This document shows, in pieces, positions 1-10,018 of a stretch of 64,000 nucleotides of DNA (within the stretch, counting starts at the first letter, position 1; the number at the start of each line of letters is the position of its first letter). Location: NCBI RefSeq assembly GCF_040605455.1, contig NZ_JBEXCV010000008.1, forward strand, positions 1 to 64,000, written 5' to 3'. The DNA comes from Embleya sp040605455. Lineage in GTDB: Bacteria; Actinomycetota; Actinomycetes; Streptomycetales; Streptomycetaceae. The notes under the pieces were generated by a model. That model did not search any database. It was given only the letters and a program-made list of their open reading frames with translations, and had not been told where the DNA came from. Position numbers and translations under genes: made by a program.

Positions 1-279
1 CTCCTGGTCACCCTCGGTTCTCCCCTCGCCCTGCCGCACGCCGTCCTGCCCCGCCACCCCCCGCCCCGCCCCGCGGCCGCCCCGCCGCAGGCGCCGCCCA
101 CTCGCCCGCAGCCTCAGCAGGCACCACCCCCGCCGCCGCCCGAGCCGGACTTCGACATCCCTGAGGACATCGGCCGGTACGACGACGAGGACCTGGCGGA
201 CGACGGCGGCCTGTCCACCCACGAGCTGCTCGCCCGCGAGCTCGGCGCGACGATCATCGACGAGTCGCCCACCACCTGA
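1..279 (+). CDS. dnaX: DNA polymerase III subunit gamma/tau, C-terminal end (partial)
   Basis: The reading frame is open from base 1 and stops at a TGA at 277-279. The visible 92 residues are a low-complexity Pro/Gln/Ala stretch, then an acidic segment (FDIPEDIGRYDDEDLADD) and a closing helix with HELLARELGATII. Actinobacterial DnaX proteins end in this way, and dnaX followed by ybaB and recR is a widespread gene order. The motor domains lie upstream of the window, so the call rests on the tail and the neighbours. The protein would load the sliding clamp and couple the replicative polymerases. Confidence 0.75.
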   Translation, partial: LLVTLGSPLALPHAVLPRHPPPRPAAAPPQAPPTRPQPQQAPPPPPPEPDFDIPEDIGRYDDEDLADDGGLSTHELLARELGATIIDESPTT

Positions 280-312
280 CCCACCCACCTGACCCACCCA
301 CCTGACCCACCA
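274..312. repeat. Three tandem 13-bp units over the dnaX stop codon
   Basis: The unit ACCTGACCCACCC occurs at 274-286 and 287-299, with a near-identical copy at 300-312. The dnaX stop codon lies inside the first unit. Degenerate ACCC-rich sequence continues to about 345. This looks like replication slippage in a non-coding spacer. Confidence 0.8.
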
Positions 313-489
313 CTCCCGACCCACCACCCGACCCGTCCCTGGACCCACCCACCGACCGCCTGACCCGCCGATGCGTGCCGTCGCCGCGCATCGGCCCCGC
401 CCGGAGCCGTAGGCTCGACGGCAGGACGGCCGCCGAGCGGGCCGCCCCGAGGCGGTGCGAAGCCGCGTTCGAGCGACGAAGGGTGTCCA

Positions 490-834
490 GTGTTTCCCGG
501 TGGTGGCCAGCCCGACATGCAGCAGCTGCTGCAGCAGGCGCAGAAGATGCAGCAGGACCTCATGGCGGCGCAGGACGAACTCGCGCGCACCCAGGTGACC
601 GGGAGCGCCGGCGGCGGCCTGGTGACCGCGACCGTGTCCGGCGCCGGCGAACTGCTGGCTCTGGAGATCTCGCCGTCCGCGGTGGATCCTGAGGACACGG
701 AGACCCTCGGCGACCTCATCGTCGCCGCGGTACGCGACGCCAACCGCGCCGCCCTGGAGATGCAGTCCCAGTTGATGGGCCCGCTGGCCCAGGGCATGGG
801 CGGCGGCGGCCCGCTCGGGCTGCCCGGCATGTGA
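490..834 (+). CDS. ybaB: YbaB/EbfC family nucleoid-associated protein
   Basis: This 114-residue protein belongs to the YbaB/EbfC family of small dimeric DNA-binding proteins found between dnaX and recR. The N-terminal helix is Gln/Met-rich (MQQLLQQAQKMQQDL). The conserved core contains SAGGGLVTATVSGAGELLALEI, shown here as parts of one beta-sheet region, and the C-terminus is Gly/Met-rich. The GTG start at 490 is preceded by AAGGG at about 478-483. Upstream in-frame codons are poor. The role in recombination or nucleoid structure is taken from the family and has not been shown here. Confidence 0.88.
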   Translation: MFPGGGQPDMQQLLQQAQKMQQDLMAAQDELARTQVTGSAGGGLVTATVSGAGELLALEISPSAVDPEDTETLGDLIVAAVRDANRAALEMQSQLMGPLAQGMGGGGPLGLPGM

Positions 835-970
835 GCCGAGCTCTCACCACCGGAACCGAGCCCACGACGACCTCGACATCGACCCGACCGAAGATCCCCG
901 CAAAAGCCGGCAAAGACCCCAGGCCCCACCAAGAAGCCCCCGAGAACCAGAGCGAGCAGGGAGACGGTAG

Positions 971-1570
971 GTGTACGAAGGCGTCGTACAGGACCTCATC
1001 GACGAGCTGGGCCGACTGCCCGGTGTAGGGCCGAAGAGCGCGCAACGCATCGCCTTCCACCTCCTGGCGGCCGACCCGGCCGACGTCCGGCGCCTCGTGC
1101 ACGCGCTCGTCGAGGTCAAGGACAAGGTGCGGTTCTGCGCCACATGCGGCAACGTGGCGGAATCGGAGCAGTGTCGAATCTGTCTCGACCCGCGACGCGA
1201 CGTCGCGGTGATCTGCGTGGTCGAGGAGTCCAAGGATGTCGTGGCGATCGAGAAGACCCGCGAGTTCCGGGGCCGGTACCACGTGCTCGGTGGCGCGATC
1301 AGCCCGATCGAGGGTGTGGGACCCGACGACCTGCGGATTCGTGAGCTGATGACCCGGCTCGCGGACGGTGTGGTGACCGAGTTGATCCTGGCCACCGACC
1401 CGAACCTGGAAGGAGAGGCGACCGCGACGTATCTGGCTCGCCTGTGCAAGCCGATGGGTCTGCGTGTGACCCGGTTGGCCAGCGGGCTGCCGGTGGGGGG
1501 CGACCTGGAGTACGCCGATGAGGTCACGCTCGGGCGTGCCTTCGAGGGGAGACGACTGCTTGATGTCTGA
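971..1570 (+). CDS. recR: Recombination mediator protein RecR
   Basis: The 199-residue product has the full RecR layout. A helix-hairpin-helix lies at about residues 12-30 (LPGVGPKSAQRIAFH). A zinc finger has Cys56, Cys59, Cys68 and Cys71. A TOPRIM domain follows (about 80-175, with VVEESKDVVAIE and the acidic ILATDPNLEGEAT segment). RecR works with RecF and RecO to load RecA at single-strand gaps. The start is GTG at 971. The stop overlaps the ATG of the next gene by 8 bases, which suggests translational coupling. Confidence 0.95.
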   Translation: MYEGVVQDLIDELGRLPGVGPKSAQRIAFHLLAADPADVRRLVHALVEVKDKVRFCATCGNVAESEQCRICLDPRRDVAVICVVEESKDVVAIEKTREFRGRYHVLGGAISPIEGVGPDDLRIRELMTRLADGVVTELILATDPNLEGEATATYLARLCKPMGLRVTRLASGLPVGGDLEYADEVTLGRAFEGRRLLDV

Positions 1571-2183
1571 CGACCTGAACGAATTCACCAGTGAGATCGC
1601 CGACCAGATCGACAGCTTCGTTCTGGCCGTCACCGAGGTGGCCAAGGGCGAGGAGCCGGAGCAGGCGGTGTCCATGCTGCTCCTGGAGGTCTCGCAGCTG
1701 ATGCTCGCGGGCGGCCGGCTCGGCGCGATCGCCGACGTGGTGCCCGACGACCGCTTCGAGCCCGACTCGGGTCCCGACCCGGACGTCGACGCGCTGCGTT
1801 CGGCGCTGTCCCGGTTGCTGGAGCCGATCGACGTGTACTACGAGGTCTTCGATCCGTACGTGCCCAAGTCCAAACCGGTCGCGGCACGCCTGTCGGACGA
1901 CGTCGCCGACGTGGTCGCCGACCTCGCGCACGGGCTGGCCCACCATCGGGCCGGACGCAGCCGCGAGGCGCTTTGGTGGTGGCAGTTCTCGTACCTGTCC
2001 AACTGGGGCGCGACCGCGAGCGCCGTATTGCGTGCGCTGCAGTCGGTGGTGTCGCACGCCCGCCTGGACGATCCGATCATGGAGAGTCTGGACCCGGCCG
2101 GACAGGCGCTCGCCGACGAGTTGGTCGACGAACTCGCCGAGCAACTCGACGAGGCCGTGGTCCTGGGCGGCCCGCACACCTGA
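1563..2183 (+). CDS. DUF5063 domain-containing protein
   Basis: This is a 206-residue acidic protein without transmembrane segments. It begins MSDDLNEFTSEIADQIDSFV and contains a conserved WWWQFSYLSNWGATASAVLRAL segment near residue 140, here described in parts. I recognise it as the DUF5063-type protein that follows recR in streptomycetes. Its function is unknown. The ATG at 1563 overlaps the end of recR. An earlier in-frame start would sit deep inside recR and is unlikely. It is probably cotranscribed with ybaB-recR. Confidence 0.75.
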   Translation: MSDDLNEFTSEIADQIDSFVLAVTEVAKGEEPEQAVSMLLLEVSQLMLAGGRLGAIADVVPDDRFEPDSGPDPDVDALRSALSRLLEPIDVYYEVFDPYVPKSKPVAARLSDDVADVVADLAHGLAHHRAGRSREALWWWQFSYLSNWGATASAVLRALQSVVSHARLDDPIMESLDPAGQALADELVDELAEQLDEAVVLGGPHT

Positions 2184-2257
2184 TTCTCCCGAAGCCACGC
2201 GATTCGGGTGCTTCGGGAGCGAATCCCGCCCCCGCCCCGGGCGCTTGGTGCGGAATG

Positions 2258-2315
2258 CCCGCTTAGTGATGCGTACGTCGCACAATCCCGCCTAGTGATA
2301 CGTACGTCTCACAAT
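2258..2315. repeat. Two tandem 29-bp operator-like repeats upstream of ask
   Basis: Bases 2258-2286 and 2287-2315 match at 26 of 29 positions. Each unit contains TAGTGAT, a self-complementary CGTACG core and a CACAAT tail. The second unit runs into a perfect 11-bp palindrome, TCACAATGTGA, at 2309-2319. The units lie 75-130 bases before the aspartokinase start. The arrangement fits a two-site operator or activator site. The cognate regulator cannot be named from the sequence. Confidence 0.6.
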
Positions 2316-2326
2316 GTGAATAGAGC

Positions 2327-2356
2327 TTTGCCCGCTGTGCCGCCTCGTTAGACTGA
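2327..2356 (+). promoter_or_regulatory. Candidate ask promoter
   Basis: TAGACT at about 2349-2354 fits the -10 element of actinomycete housekeeping promoters. A TTTGCC-like -35 lies about 16 bases upstream. It is placed just downstream of the 29-bp repeats and about 35 bases before the ask GTG. This is a pattern match only. Confidence 0.4.
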
Positions 2357-2389
2357 GTCGACCGCACAGATATCAAGCGAGGAGCGCAC

Positions 2390-3654
<1,265 letters not shown>

Positions 3655-3658
<4 letters not shown>

Positions 3659-4722
3659 CCCGCAAGGACAAGCCCACCCTGGCCGTGGTCGGCGCCACCG
3701 GCGCGGTCGGCACAGTGATGCTCGAACTGCTCTCCACCCGTCAGGACGTGTGGGGCGAGATCCGGCTGATCGCCTCGGCGCGCAGCGCGGGCAAGAAGCT
3801 CGTCGTGCGCGGCGAGGAGGTCGAGGTCATCGCGCTGAGCGAGGAATGCTTCGACGGCGTGGACGTCGCGATGTTCGACGTGCCCGACGAGGTATCCGCG
3901 CACTGGGCGCCGATCGCCGCGAGCAAGGGCGCGGTCGCGGTGGACAACTCCGGCGCGTTCCGGATGGACCCCGAGGTCCCGCTCGTGGTGCCCGAGGTCA
4001 ACGCCGCCGCGGCGCGGGTGCGTCCGCGCGGCATCATCTCCAACCCCAACTGCACGACGCTGACCATGGTCGTCGCGTTGGGCGCGCTGCACGCCGAGTT
4101 GGGCCTCAAGGAGCTCGTCGTCGCGTCGTACCAGGCCGCGTCCGGTGCCGGGCAGCCCGGCGTCGACGCGCTGCGCGAGCAGATCGGCAAGGTCGCGGGC
4201 AGCCAGACGCTGGGCACCCAGCCCGGCGACGTGCGTCGCGCGGTGGGCGACTTCGGTCCGTTCCCGGCGCCGCTCGCGCTCAACGTGGTGCCGTGGGCCG
4301 GTTCGCTCAAGGACGACGGCTGGTCGTCCGAGGAGCTCAAGGTGCGCAACGAGTCCCGCAAGATCCTGGGGCTGCCCGACCTGAAGGTGCACACGACCTG
4401 TGTACGCGTCCCGGTGGTCACCACGCACTCGCTCGCGGTGCACGCCGTGTTCGAGAACGAGGTCTCGGTCGCCCGCGCGCACGAGATCCTGGACGGTGCT
4501 CCCGGCGTCGTGCTGTGCGACGACCCGGAGAACGGCGAGTTCCCGACGCCGGCCGACGCGGTCGGCACCGACCCGACCTGGGTCGGCCGGGTGCGTCGTT
4601 CGATCGACGACGCGTTCGCGCTCGACATGTTCATGTGCGGGGACAACCTGCGCAAGGGCGCGGCGCTGAACACCGCGCAGATCGCCGAGGTCGTCGCCGC
4701 GGAGTTGGTCGAGCGCGACTAG
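3655..4722 (+). CDS. asd: Aspartate-semialdehyde dehydrogenase
   Basis: The 355-residue enzyme reduces aspartyl phosphate to aspartate semialdehyde with NADPH. The nucleotide-binding loop GATGAVG is at residues 13-19. The catalytic Cys is Cys133 in NPNCTTLTMV. The family's QAASGAGQPGVD segment and a C-terminal HTTCVRVPV region are present. The length is normal. The ATG overlaps the ask stop (ATGA), so ask and asd form one translationally coupled operon, closed by a hairpin at 4743-4780. Confidence 0.95.
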
Positions 4723-4742
4723 TCCCGGACCGCAGACCGTCA

Positions 4743-4780
4743 CGGCAGCCGGTGTTCCCCGTCGGGGACACCGGCTGCCG
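4743..4780 (+). terminator. Strong hairpin after asd
   Basis: A near-perfect stem pairs CGGCAGCCGGTGT-type sequence at 4743-4760 with its complement at 4764-4780, with one bulged T and a GTC loop. There is no T-run, as is usual in high-GC actinomycetes. It separates the ask-asd operon from the sigma factor gene. Confidence 0.75.
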
Positions 4781-5018
4781 CGCGTGCGCGGCCGCTTCCC
4801 GGCGCCGAGTAGCTGACTGCACATCACTTGGCCCACTACGGTGGGCGGATGTGTGGCTGAGCCGACGACCGTCCCCGGATCGCAGGCGTATACAACCTTC
4901 CCGGGGGGTCGAGTGTCCAACAGGCGTGGCAGAAATGGTCGTGAGGGCGGAACCGGCACTACGCGCGGTTCGGATGCCTGTGGTCGGCGCGCTGGATCCG
5001 GGCGTTTCGGGAGTTTCC

Positions 5019-5522
5019 GTGTCCTCTGACGCGGGCGTCTCCATCGACGTCCTTACCGAGACCTATCGCGCCCACTATGGTTCGTTGTTGCGCTTGGCTT
5101 CCCTGTTGCTCGACGACACCGATTCGTGTGAGGACGTGGTGCAGGAGTCGTTCGTCCGGGTGCACACCGCCCGGCATCGGTTGCGCGAGGCCGACAAGAC
5201 GCTCGCCTACCTGCGGCAGACCGTGGTGAACCTGTCCCGGTCCACGCTGCGGCGGCGGATCATGGGCATGCGACTGCTGTCCAAGCCCGAGCCGGAATCG
5301 ACGAGTACCGAGGACGGCTCGCGGCGCGTGTTGGAACGCGACGTGCTGGTAAGGGCGTTGCGCGAATTGCAACGGCGGCAGCGGGAAGTGATCGTGCTGC
5401 GCTATTACGCTGATCTGACAGAGGCTCAGGTGGCCGATCTGCTCGGACTGTCGGTCGGCTCGGTGAAGGCGTACGCCTCACGCGGACTGGAAGCCCTCCG
5501 GGCCCGGATGGAGACGCCGTGA
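5019..5522 (+). CDS. SigE-family RNA polymerase sigma factor (ECF type)
   Basis: This is a 167-residue sigma-70 family protein with only regions 2 and 4. Region 2 reads YRAHYGSLLRLASLLLDD, CEDVVQESFVRVH and LAYLRQTVVNLSRSTLRRR. Region 4 reads RQREVIVLRYYADLTEAQVADLLGLSVGSVKAYASRGL in pieces and carries the helix-turn-helix. The GTG at 5019 has GGGAG five bases upstream. A longer form from ATG 4935 is in frame, but its codons are less GC-biased and it lacks a good ribosome site. The next gene starts inside the stop codon, suggesting joint regulation. Confidence 0.85.
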   Translation: MSSDAGVSIDVLTETYRAHYGSLLRLASLLLDDTDSCEDVVQESFVRVHTARHRLREADKTLAYLRQTVVNLSRSTLRRRIMGMRLLSKPEPESTSTEDGSRRVLERDVLVRALRELQRRQREVIVLRYYADLTEAQVADLLGLSVGSVKAYASRGLEALRARMETP

Positions 5523-6508
5523 CGAACGACCCGGGGACCCTTGGTCCCGACCCCGACGACCTCGCGGCAGAGGTGCGCCGGCGACTGCATGCGGCCGTCG
5601 CCGAGGTGCAACCGTCCTCGGACGCGCTGGACCGGCTGCGCGTGGCCGTGCCGGCTCGGCGCCGACAGCGGCGGGTGGCCACGCTCGGCGCCGCCGGCCT
5701 GGTGGCGGCGCTGCTGGTCGGCACACCCGTGCTGCGGACTGCGGTGGACGGCGGCGACGACTCGAAGTCGAATGTCAGCGGGACCCAGTCGTCGTCGTCC
5801 TCGGTGAACGTCACCGAGCCGTTGCCGGGGCCGAGCGAGGGGATGAGCGCCGGGATCCCGGGCGGGGCCGGCCAGTCCCATCCGGCGACCCGAGGTGCCT
5901 CGCCGAGCAGTGGATCCGGTGCCTCGATCGCCCCGACGAGCGGGGTGAGTGCGGGCGCCGGGCAGAGCGCGCCGCCCGCGAGCAGCGCGCCGCCGGCGAG
6001 CAGCGCGCCGCCGGCCAAGCCGACACCCGCGTGTCTGACCACCGACTTGTCCGGGGAGGACGCCCGGCTCGGACCGGTCGGCGCCGACGGCCTGGCGTAC
6101 GGCGTGCTCCAGGTGCGCAGCAACGCGGCCAAGGACTGCCAGGTGACCGGTCCCGGCGTGGTGTCGGTGGGCTCCCCGCCCGGCAACCCGATCGTGCAGG
6201 TCACCGTGCACCAGCACACGGCCGGCGATGGTGCGGCCGGGCTGCCGCTGCTGCCCGAGACGACGGGCACGGTGATCACGCTTCGACCGGGCCAGGCGTA
6301 CGAGTTCCAGTTCGCATGGCAACCGCAGGCGCCGGGCGCGGACGGCAGGTGTGCGCCCGACGCGCCCAAGGCGCCGGTGCCCGCGCTCGGCTACGCGCTG
6401 GTGGCCAACGACTTCAACGTGGCCAAGGTGGCGCTGACGCCCACGTGTGGCGGCACCGTGTTCCGCACCGACATCTATCGGACGGGGGAGTACCCGCGCG
6501 CGAGGTGA
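5519..6508 (+). CDS. Membrane-anchored DUF4232 protein, possible partner of the sigma factor
   Basis: The 329-residue protein has a cytoplasmic N-terminus of about 45 residues, an Arg-rich stop (PARRRQRR), and one transmembrane helix (VATLGAAGLVAALLVGTPVL). A long Ser/Pro/Ala/Gly linker with three SAPPAS units leads to an extracytoplasmic DUF4232-like domain from about residue 175 (CLTTDLSG, DCQVTGPG, ending CGGTVFRTDIY). The GTG overlaps the sigma factor stop (GTGA). The topology resembles membrane anti-sigma factors, but no anti-sigma motif such as HxxxCxxC is visible. A regulatory role is therefore inferred only from the overlap and topology. Confidence 0.7.
   Translation: MTNDPGTLGPDPDDLAAEVRRRLHAAVAEVQPSSDALDRLRVAVPARRRQRRVATLGAAGLVAALLVGTPVLRTAVDGGDDSKSNVSGTQSSSSSVNVTEPLPGPSEGMSAGIPGGAGQSHPATRGASPSSGSGASIAPTSGVSAGAGQSAPPASSAPPASSAPPAKPTPACLTTDLSGEDARLGPVGADGLAYGVLQVRSNAAKDCQVTGPGVVSVGSPPGNPIVQVTVHQHTAGDGAAGLPLLPETTGTVITLRPGQAYEFQFAWQPQAPGADGRCAPDAPKAPVPALGYALVANDFNVAKVALTPTCGGTVFRTDIYRTGEYPRAR
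5959..6018 (+). repeat. In-frame 18-bp repeats in the linker of the DUF4232 protein
   Basis: Three consecutive units encode SAPPAS/SAPPAS/SAPPAK within the extracytoplasmic linker. This is a flexible spacer of the kind found in cell-wall-spanning actinomycete proteins. Confidence 0.7.
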
Positions 6509-6711
6509 TGCTCTGCGGTGACCGGGACTCGGCGGTATCGGAGTCGGTGCTCGCGTGCGAGGTGCCATTCCGACGGCGACGCCGACCCGGGGGCGGAGTC
6601 GCGGTACCCGCGCGGGAGGTCACGCGGACTCCGGCGCGTCGGAGTCGCGCATCACTCGCGCGAGACGACACCCGCGCTCGGTCGCGGTCGGCCGACGGTT
6701 ACCGTTGGGGG

Positions 6712-7503
6712 GTGTACCGGTTCCTGCTCCAGCCGCGCTGGCTGGTCTTCCACATGATCGTGCTCGTCGCGGTCCCGGTGTGCGCGGCGCTGGGGTTGTG
6801 GCAGTTCCACCGCTACGGCGAGCACAAGGGCGGTGGGAGCACCGGGGAGAAGGTGTCCGCGGCGCCCGCGGTGCCGATCGGTGACCTCGTGCCGCTCGGC
6901 GGCCGGGTCGAGGGGGCCGATCGCGGCCGCTCGGTCACGGTGAGCGGCACCTACGACGTGAGCCGCCAACTTGTGGTGCCCGGGCGCCGTCTCGACGGGC
7001 GCACGGGGTCGTACGTGGTCACCCCGCTGCTGGTCGCCGGAGCGCCGGCCGTCGTGGTCAATCGGGGCTGGGTCGAAGGAAGCAGCGTGCCCGCGCCACC
7101 GGCCGGACCGGTCACCGTCACCGGTCGGCTGGAGTGGTCGGAGGCGGAGCACACCTCGGACGCGGAACGCGCCACCGACCTGCGGCCCGGTCAGCTCTCG
7201 ATGATCAGCACCCCCGAGCTGGTCAACATGCTGCCGTATCCGCTCACCGACGGGTTCGTCGCGCTGACCGCGCAGACCCCGGCCGCCGATTCGGCCGCGC
7301 TCGCGCCGATGCCGGCGACCAAGGAGGCCGCCGGCGGCGGGATTTCCGGCCGGGCGTGGCAGAACCTCGGCTATACCGCGCAGTGGTTCGTCTTCGCGGG
7401 CGCCGCGGTGTTCGTGTGGTGGCGTGTGGTCCGCCGGGAGGCGGACGATCGGGCCGAGGAGCGGGAGGCGGAACTGCTCGCGGAGCTGGGCGTCAAGAGC
7501 TGA
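6712..7503 (+). CDS. SURF1 family cytochrome oxidase assembly protein
   Basis: The 263-residue protein has the SURF1 topology. A first transmembrane helix comes right after MYRFLLQPRWLVFHMIV, with the GLWQFHRY motif. The large external domain contains VTVSGTYD, VVNRGWV and VTVTGRLEWSE. A second helix near the C-terminus (QWFVFAGAAVFVWW) is followed by a charged tail. SURF1 proteins help insert haem into aa3-type cytochrome c oxidase. The GTG at 6712 is preceded by a G-rich ribosome site. It is convergent with the peptidase gene downstream. Confidence 0.88.
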   Translation: MYRFLLQPRWLVFHMIVLVAVPVCAALGLWQFHRYGEHKGGGSTGEKVSAAPAVPIGDLVPLGGRVEGADRGRSVTVSGTYDVSRQLVVPGRRLDGRTGSYVVTPLLVAGAPAVVVNRGWVEGSSVPAPPAGPVTVTGRLEWSEAEHTSDAERATDLRPGQLSMISTPELVNMLPYPLTDGFVALTAQTPAADSAALAPMPATKEAAGGGISGRAWQNLGYTAQWFVFAGAAVFVWWRVVRREADDRAEEREAELLAELGVKS

Positions 7504-7609
7504 CACCCAGGCCCGTCGTGTACACGGGCGCCGCCCGGGCCTGCCGCGGATCCCGGTGGATCAAGCCGGCGCGGGCCGCCGAGATCCGCCGAGATCCGCC
7601 GGACAGGGT

Positions 7610-9478
7610 TTACGCCGGGTTCGGGATCGGCAGGCCGATGACCCGGTCGACGAAGGCGAATTCCTTGCGCAGTTGCCGGATGCGCTCCTCGACCACCAGC
7701 GAGCCGTGGCCCGCGTCGTAGCGGTAGACCTCGTGCGGCTTGCCGAGTTCCGCCAGACGCGCGACGTAGTTCTCGATCTGCTTGATCGGGCAGCGCGGGT
7801 CGTTCTCGCCGGCACTGATGTACACCGGTACCCGCACCTTCTCGACGTAGGTCAGCGGCGAGGACGCGGCCCAGCGCTCGGGCACCTCCTCGGGCGTGCC
7901 GCCCAGCAGCGTGCGGTCCATCGCCTTCAGAACGTCCATCTCGTCGTGGTACGCCGTGACGTAGTCCGCGACCGGCACCGCGGCCAGTCCCAGTGCCCAC
8001 GCGTCGGGCTGGACGCCCAGGCCGAGCAGGGTCAGGTAGCCGCCCCACGAGCCGCCGGAGAGCACGATCCGCTCGGGGTCGGCCAGGCCCGACTCGACGG
8101 CCCACTCGCGCACCGCGCCGATGTCCTCCAACTCGATCAGGCCGATCCGCACCCGCAGCGCGTCGGTCCAGTCCTTGCCGTAGCCGGTCGAGCCCCGGTA
8201 GTTGACCCGGACCACCGCGAAGCCGTGGTCGACCCAGGCCGCGACGTCCGCCGCGAAGTGGTCGCCGTCGTGCGCGGTGGGCCCGCCGTGGATGTTGAAC
8301 ACGGTCGGGAACGGACCCTCGCCGGCCGGCTTGGACACCAGCGCGTGCACCTTGCCGCCCGGCCCCTCGACCCACGCGTCGGAGACCGGGACCGAACCGG
8401 GCGGGCGCTCGCCGGGCGGGGTGAGCAACACGTCACCCGCGGTCGAGCGCAGCTCGGAGGGGGTCGAACCGCTCGACCAGTGGTACTCGACGCTGCCGTC
8501 GGGCCGGGCGCCGGCACCGCCGATGGTGCCCGGCGGGGTGTCGATCCGGGTGAGCTCCTTGCTCGCCAGGTCATAGCGGTACAGCTCGGAACGCCCGTGC
8601 TGCTCGTGGTCGATCAACAGCGCACGGCCGTCGGGATACCAGTCGGCGGACAGGTCGCCGGGCAGCCCGAGGTCGAGCTCGGTCTCGATGCCGGTCAGCG
8701 GCTCCCACAGCAGCGGTTCGTCCCGGCCGCGGCGCTGGTGGATGACCAGCACGCGCTGGTCGCCGGCCACGGGGGAGAAGCCCATCGCGGACAGGTCGGA
8801 GTCGGGTCGACCGCCCTCGGGACCGTCGTGCAGGTCCGCCACGGTCGTGCCGTCCAGGCGCAGTACGCGCAGCGACGCGCGCATCGCGTCGCCGTGCTCG
8901 TTGTGCGCGATGGTCAGGTGGGTGCCGTCCTCGGACAGCGCGGACAACCACGCCGACTCGGTGTGGTGGTACACGGTCACCGGTTCGGCGCCGGGGCGGA
9001 CGACGTGGATCGTGGAGCCCTCGTCGTCGGTCATTCGGCCGACCACGACGGTGCCGTCGTTCGCCAGTCCGAGGCCGCCGGGGTAGGACGGCTCCAGGCC
9101 GGGCACCGCGACCTCGTCCGGGCCGCCGTCGAACGGCTGGCGCATCCAGACGCCGAATTCGTCGCCGTCGGTGTCCGCGAACCACCAGATCCAGCGCCCG
9201 TCCGGGCTGATCCGGGCCGACGAGGTGCCGTTGGGCCGGTCGGTCACCTGGCGTTGTGCGCCGCTGACCCGGTCCCACGTGTACACCTCGAACGTGCCGG
9301 ATGCGTTGGAGACGAAGACGGACTTCGCGGGCGCGTGGTCGGCCCACCGCGGCAGGCCGATCCGGGCCGCACGGTAGCGGCGTTCCCAGGCCGGGACGGG
9401 GGGCGGGGGTGCGTCGGTCGGGCTCTGGGGTTCGGTGGTGGTGATGGAGTCGAAGGCGCTGTTCTCGCGAGCGGGCAT
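7610..9478 (-). CDS. S9 family serine peptidase (acylaminoacyl/dipeptidyl peptidase type)
   Basis: The product has about 622 residues. An N-terminal beta-propeller-like half contains repeated ISPDGRW/YPDGRALL blades. The C-terminal alpha/beta hydrolase begins near residue 370. The catalytic Ser is Ser477 in GGSWGG, Asp560 lies in ENDPRCP, and His591 lies in DAGHGS. These mark a prolyl-oligopeptidase-type S9 peptidase acting on short peptides, probably in the cytoplasm because no signal peptide is seen. The ATG at 9478 is preferred over an in-frame TTG at 9490. Neither has a convincing ribosome site. The upstream gene ends 12 bases before, suggesting one operon. Confidence 0.88.
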   Translation of the reverse strand: MPARENSAFDSITTTEPQSPTDAPPPPVPAWERRYRAARIGLPRWADHAPAKSVFVSNASGTFEVYTWDRVSGAQRQVTDRPNGTSSARISPDGRWIWWFADTDGDEFGVWMRQPFDGGPDEVAVPGLEPSYPGGLGLANDGTVVVGRMTDDEGSTIHVVRPGAEPVTVYHHTESAWLSALSEDGTHLTIAHNEHGDAMRASLRVLRLDGTTVADLHDGPEGGRPDSDLSAMGFSPVAGDQRVLVIHQRRGRDEPLLWEPLTGIETELDLGLPGDLSADWYPDGRALLIDHEQHGRSELYRYDLASKELTRIDTPPGTIGGAGARPDGSVEYHWSSGSTPSELRSTAGDVLLTPPGERPPGSVPVSDAWVEGPGGKVHALVSKPAGEGPFPTVFNIHGGPTAHDGDHFAADVAAWVDHGFAVVRVNYRGSTGYGKDWTDALRVRIGLIELEDIGAVREWAVESGLADPERIVLSGGSWGGYLTLLGLGVQPDAWALGLAAVPVADYVTAYHDEMDVLKAMDRTLLGGTPEEVPERWAASSPLTYVEKVRVPVYISAGENDPRCPIKQIENYVARLAELGKPHEVYRYDAGHGSLVVEERIRQLRKEFAFVDRVIGLPIPNPA

Positions 9479-9490
9479 GTGGTAATTCAA

Positions 9491-10018
9491 CTACGGGAGG
9501 GCGTGGTTGTGTTCCGTCACGGAGCGGCACCGCTTGACTCCGAACAGGCGTGCGTAGCCGGGGCGTGCGGCGAACTCGGCATACGACCAGACGGCGGGCC
9601 GGCCGACCTCCCGGCACAGGTGCAGCACCCGATCCGGGCCCAGATGCACCCCGACGTGCGCGGCGTAGCCCGGCTCCCGGTCCGGGCGCGGGCCGGCGTC
9701 GAACAGGACCAGATCCAGCGGCGCGGGCTCGGTGACCCGCACGGTCGCGGCGTCGTCGGCCCACAACTCGGACGAGCGCAGCGGCGGGACGTGCAGGCCG
9801 TGGTGGGCGAGGAAGGCGTACGCGTACAGCTGGCAGTTGGCACCGGCCGTCAGGTCGCCGGCCGCGACGGCCTGGGGGTGTCGGGCATAGACGTAGGGAA
9901 CGGCTCGAAAGCGTGGCGGGAGGACGGACAGTGACGGGTGGTGGTGAGCGTCGGTCGTCACCGGGAGGTCGTCGGGTGGGTGAGTTCGCGCTGATAGGCC
10001 GTCAGGAGTGTCGGGCAT
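9491..10018 (-). CDS. Small Cys-His hydrolase (NlpC/P60-like fold)
   Basis: The 175-residue protein has a candidate catalytic Cys62 in GANCQLYAYAFL and a His121 in YAAHVGVHLGPDRVLHL, with the order and spacing expected for NlpC/P60-type papain-like hydrolases. There is no signal peptide or membrane helix, so a secreted wall hydrolase role is unlikely unless export is non-classical. The ATG at 10018 overlaps the preceding MFS gene by 17 bases, so the two are probably coupled. The substrate is unknown. Confidence 0.65.
   Translation of the reverse strand: MPDTPDGLSARTHPPDDLPVTTDAHHHPSLSVLPPRFRAVPYVYARHPQAVAAGDLTAGANCQLYAYAFLAHHGLHVPPLRSSELWADDAATVRVTEPAPLDLVLFDAGPRPDREPGYAAHVGVHLGPDRVLHLCREVGRPAVWSYAEFAARPGYARLFGVKRCRSVTEHNHALP

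Noticed and set aside
114..932. Long minus-strand frame over dnaX end and ybaB
   Set aside because: It is the antisense shadow of GC-rich coding DNA and matches no family. The plus-strand genes explain the region.
3750..5018. N-terminal extension of the sigma factor across asd
   Set aside because: It is Arg-rich shadow translation of asd in another frame. The sigma factor domain starts near 5040, and a good ribosome site precedes GTG 5019.
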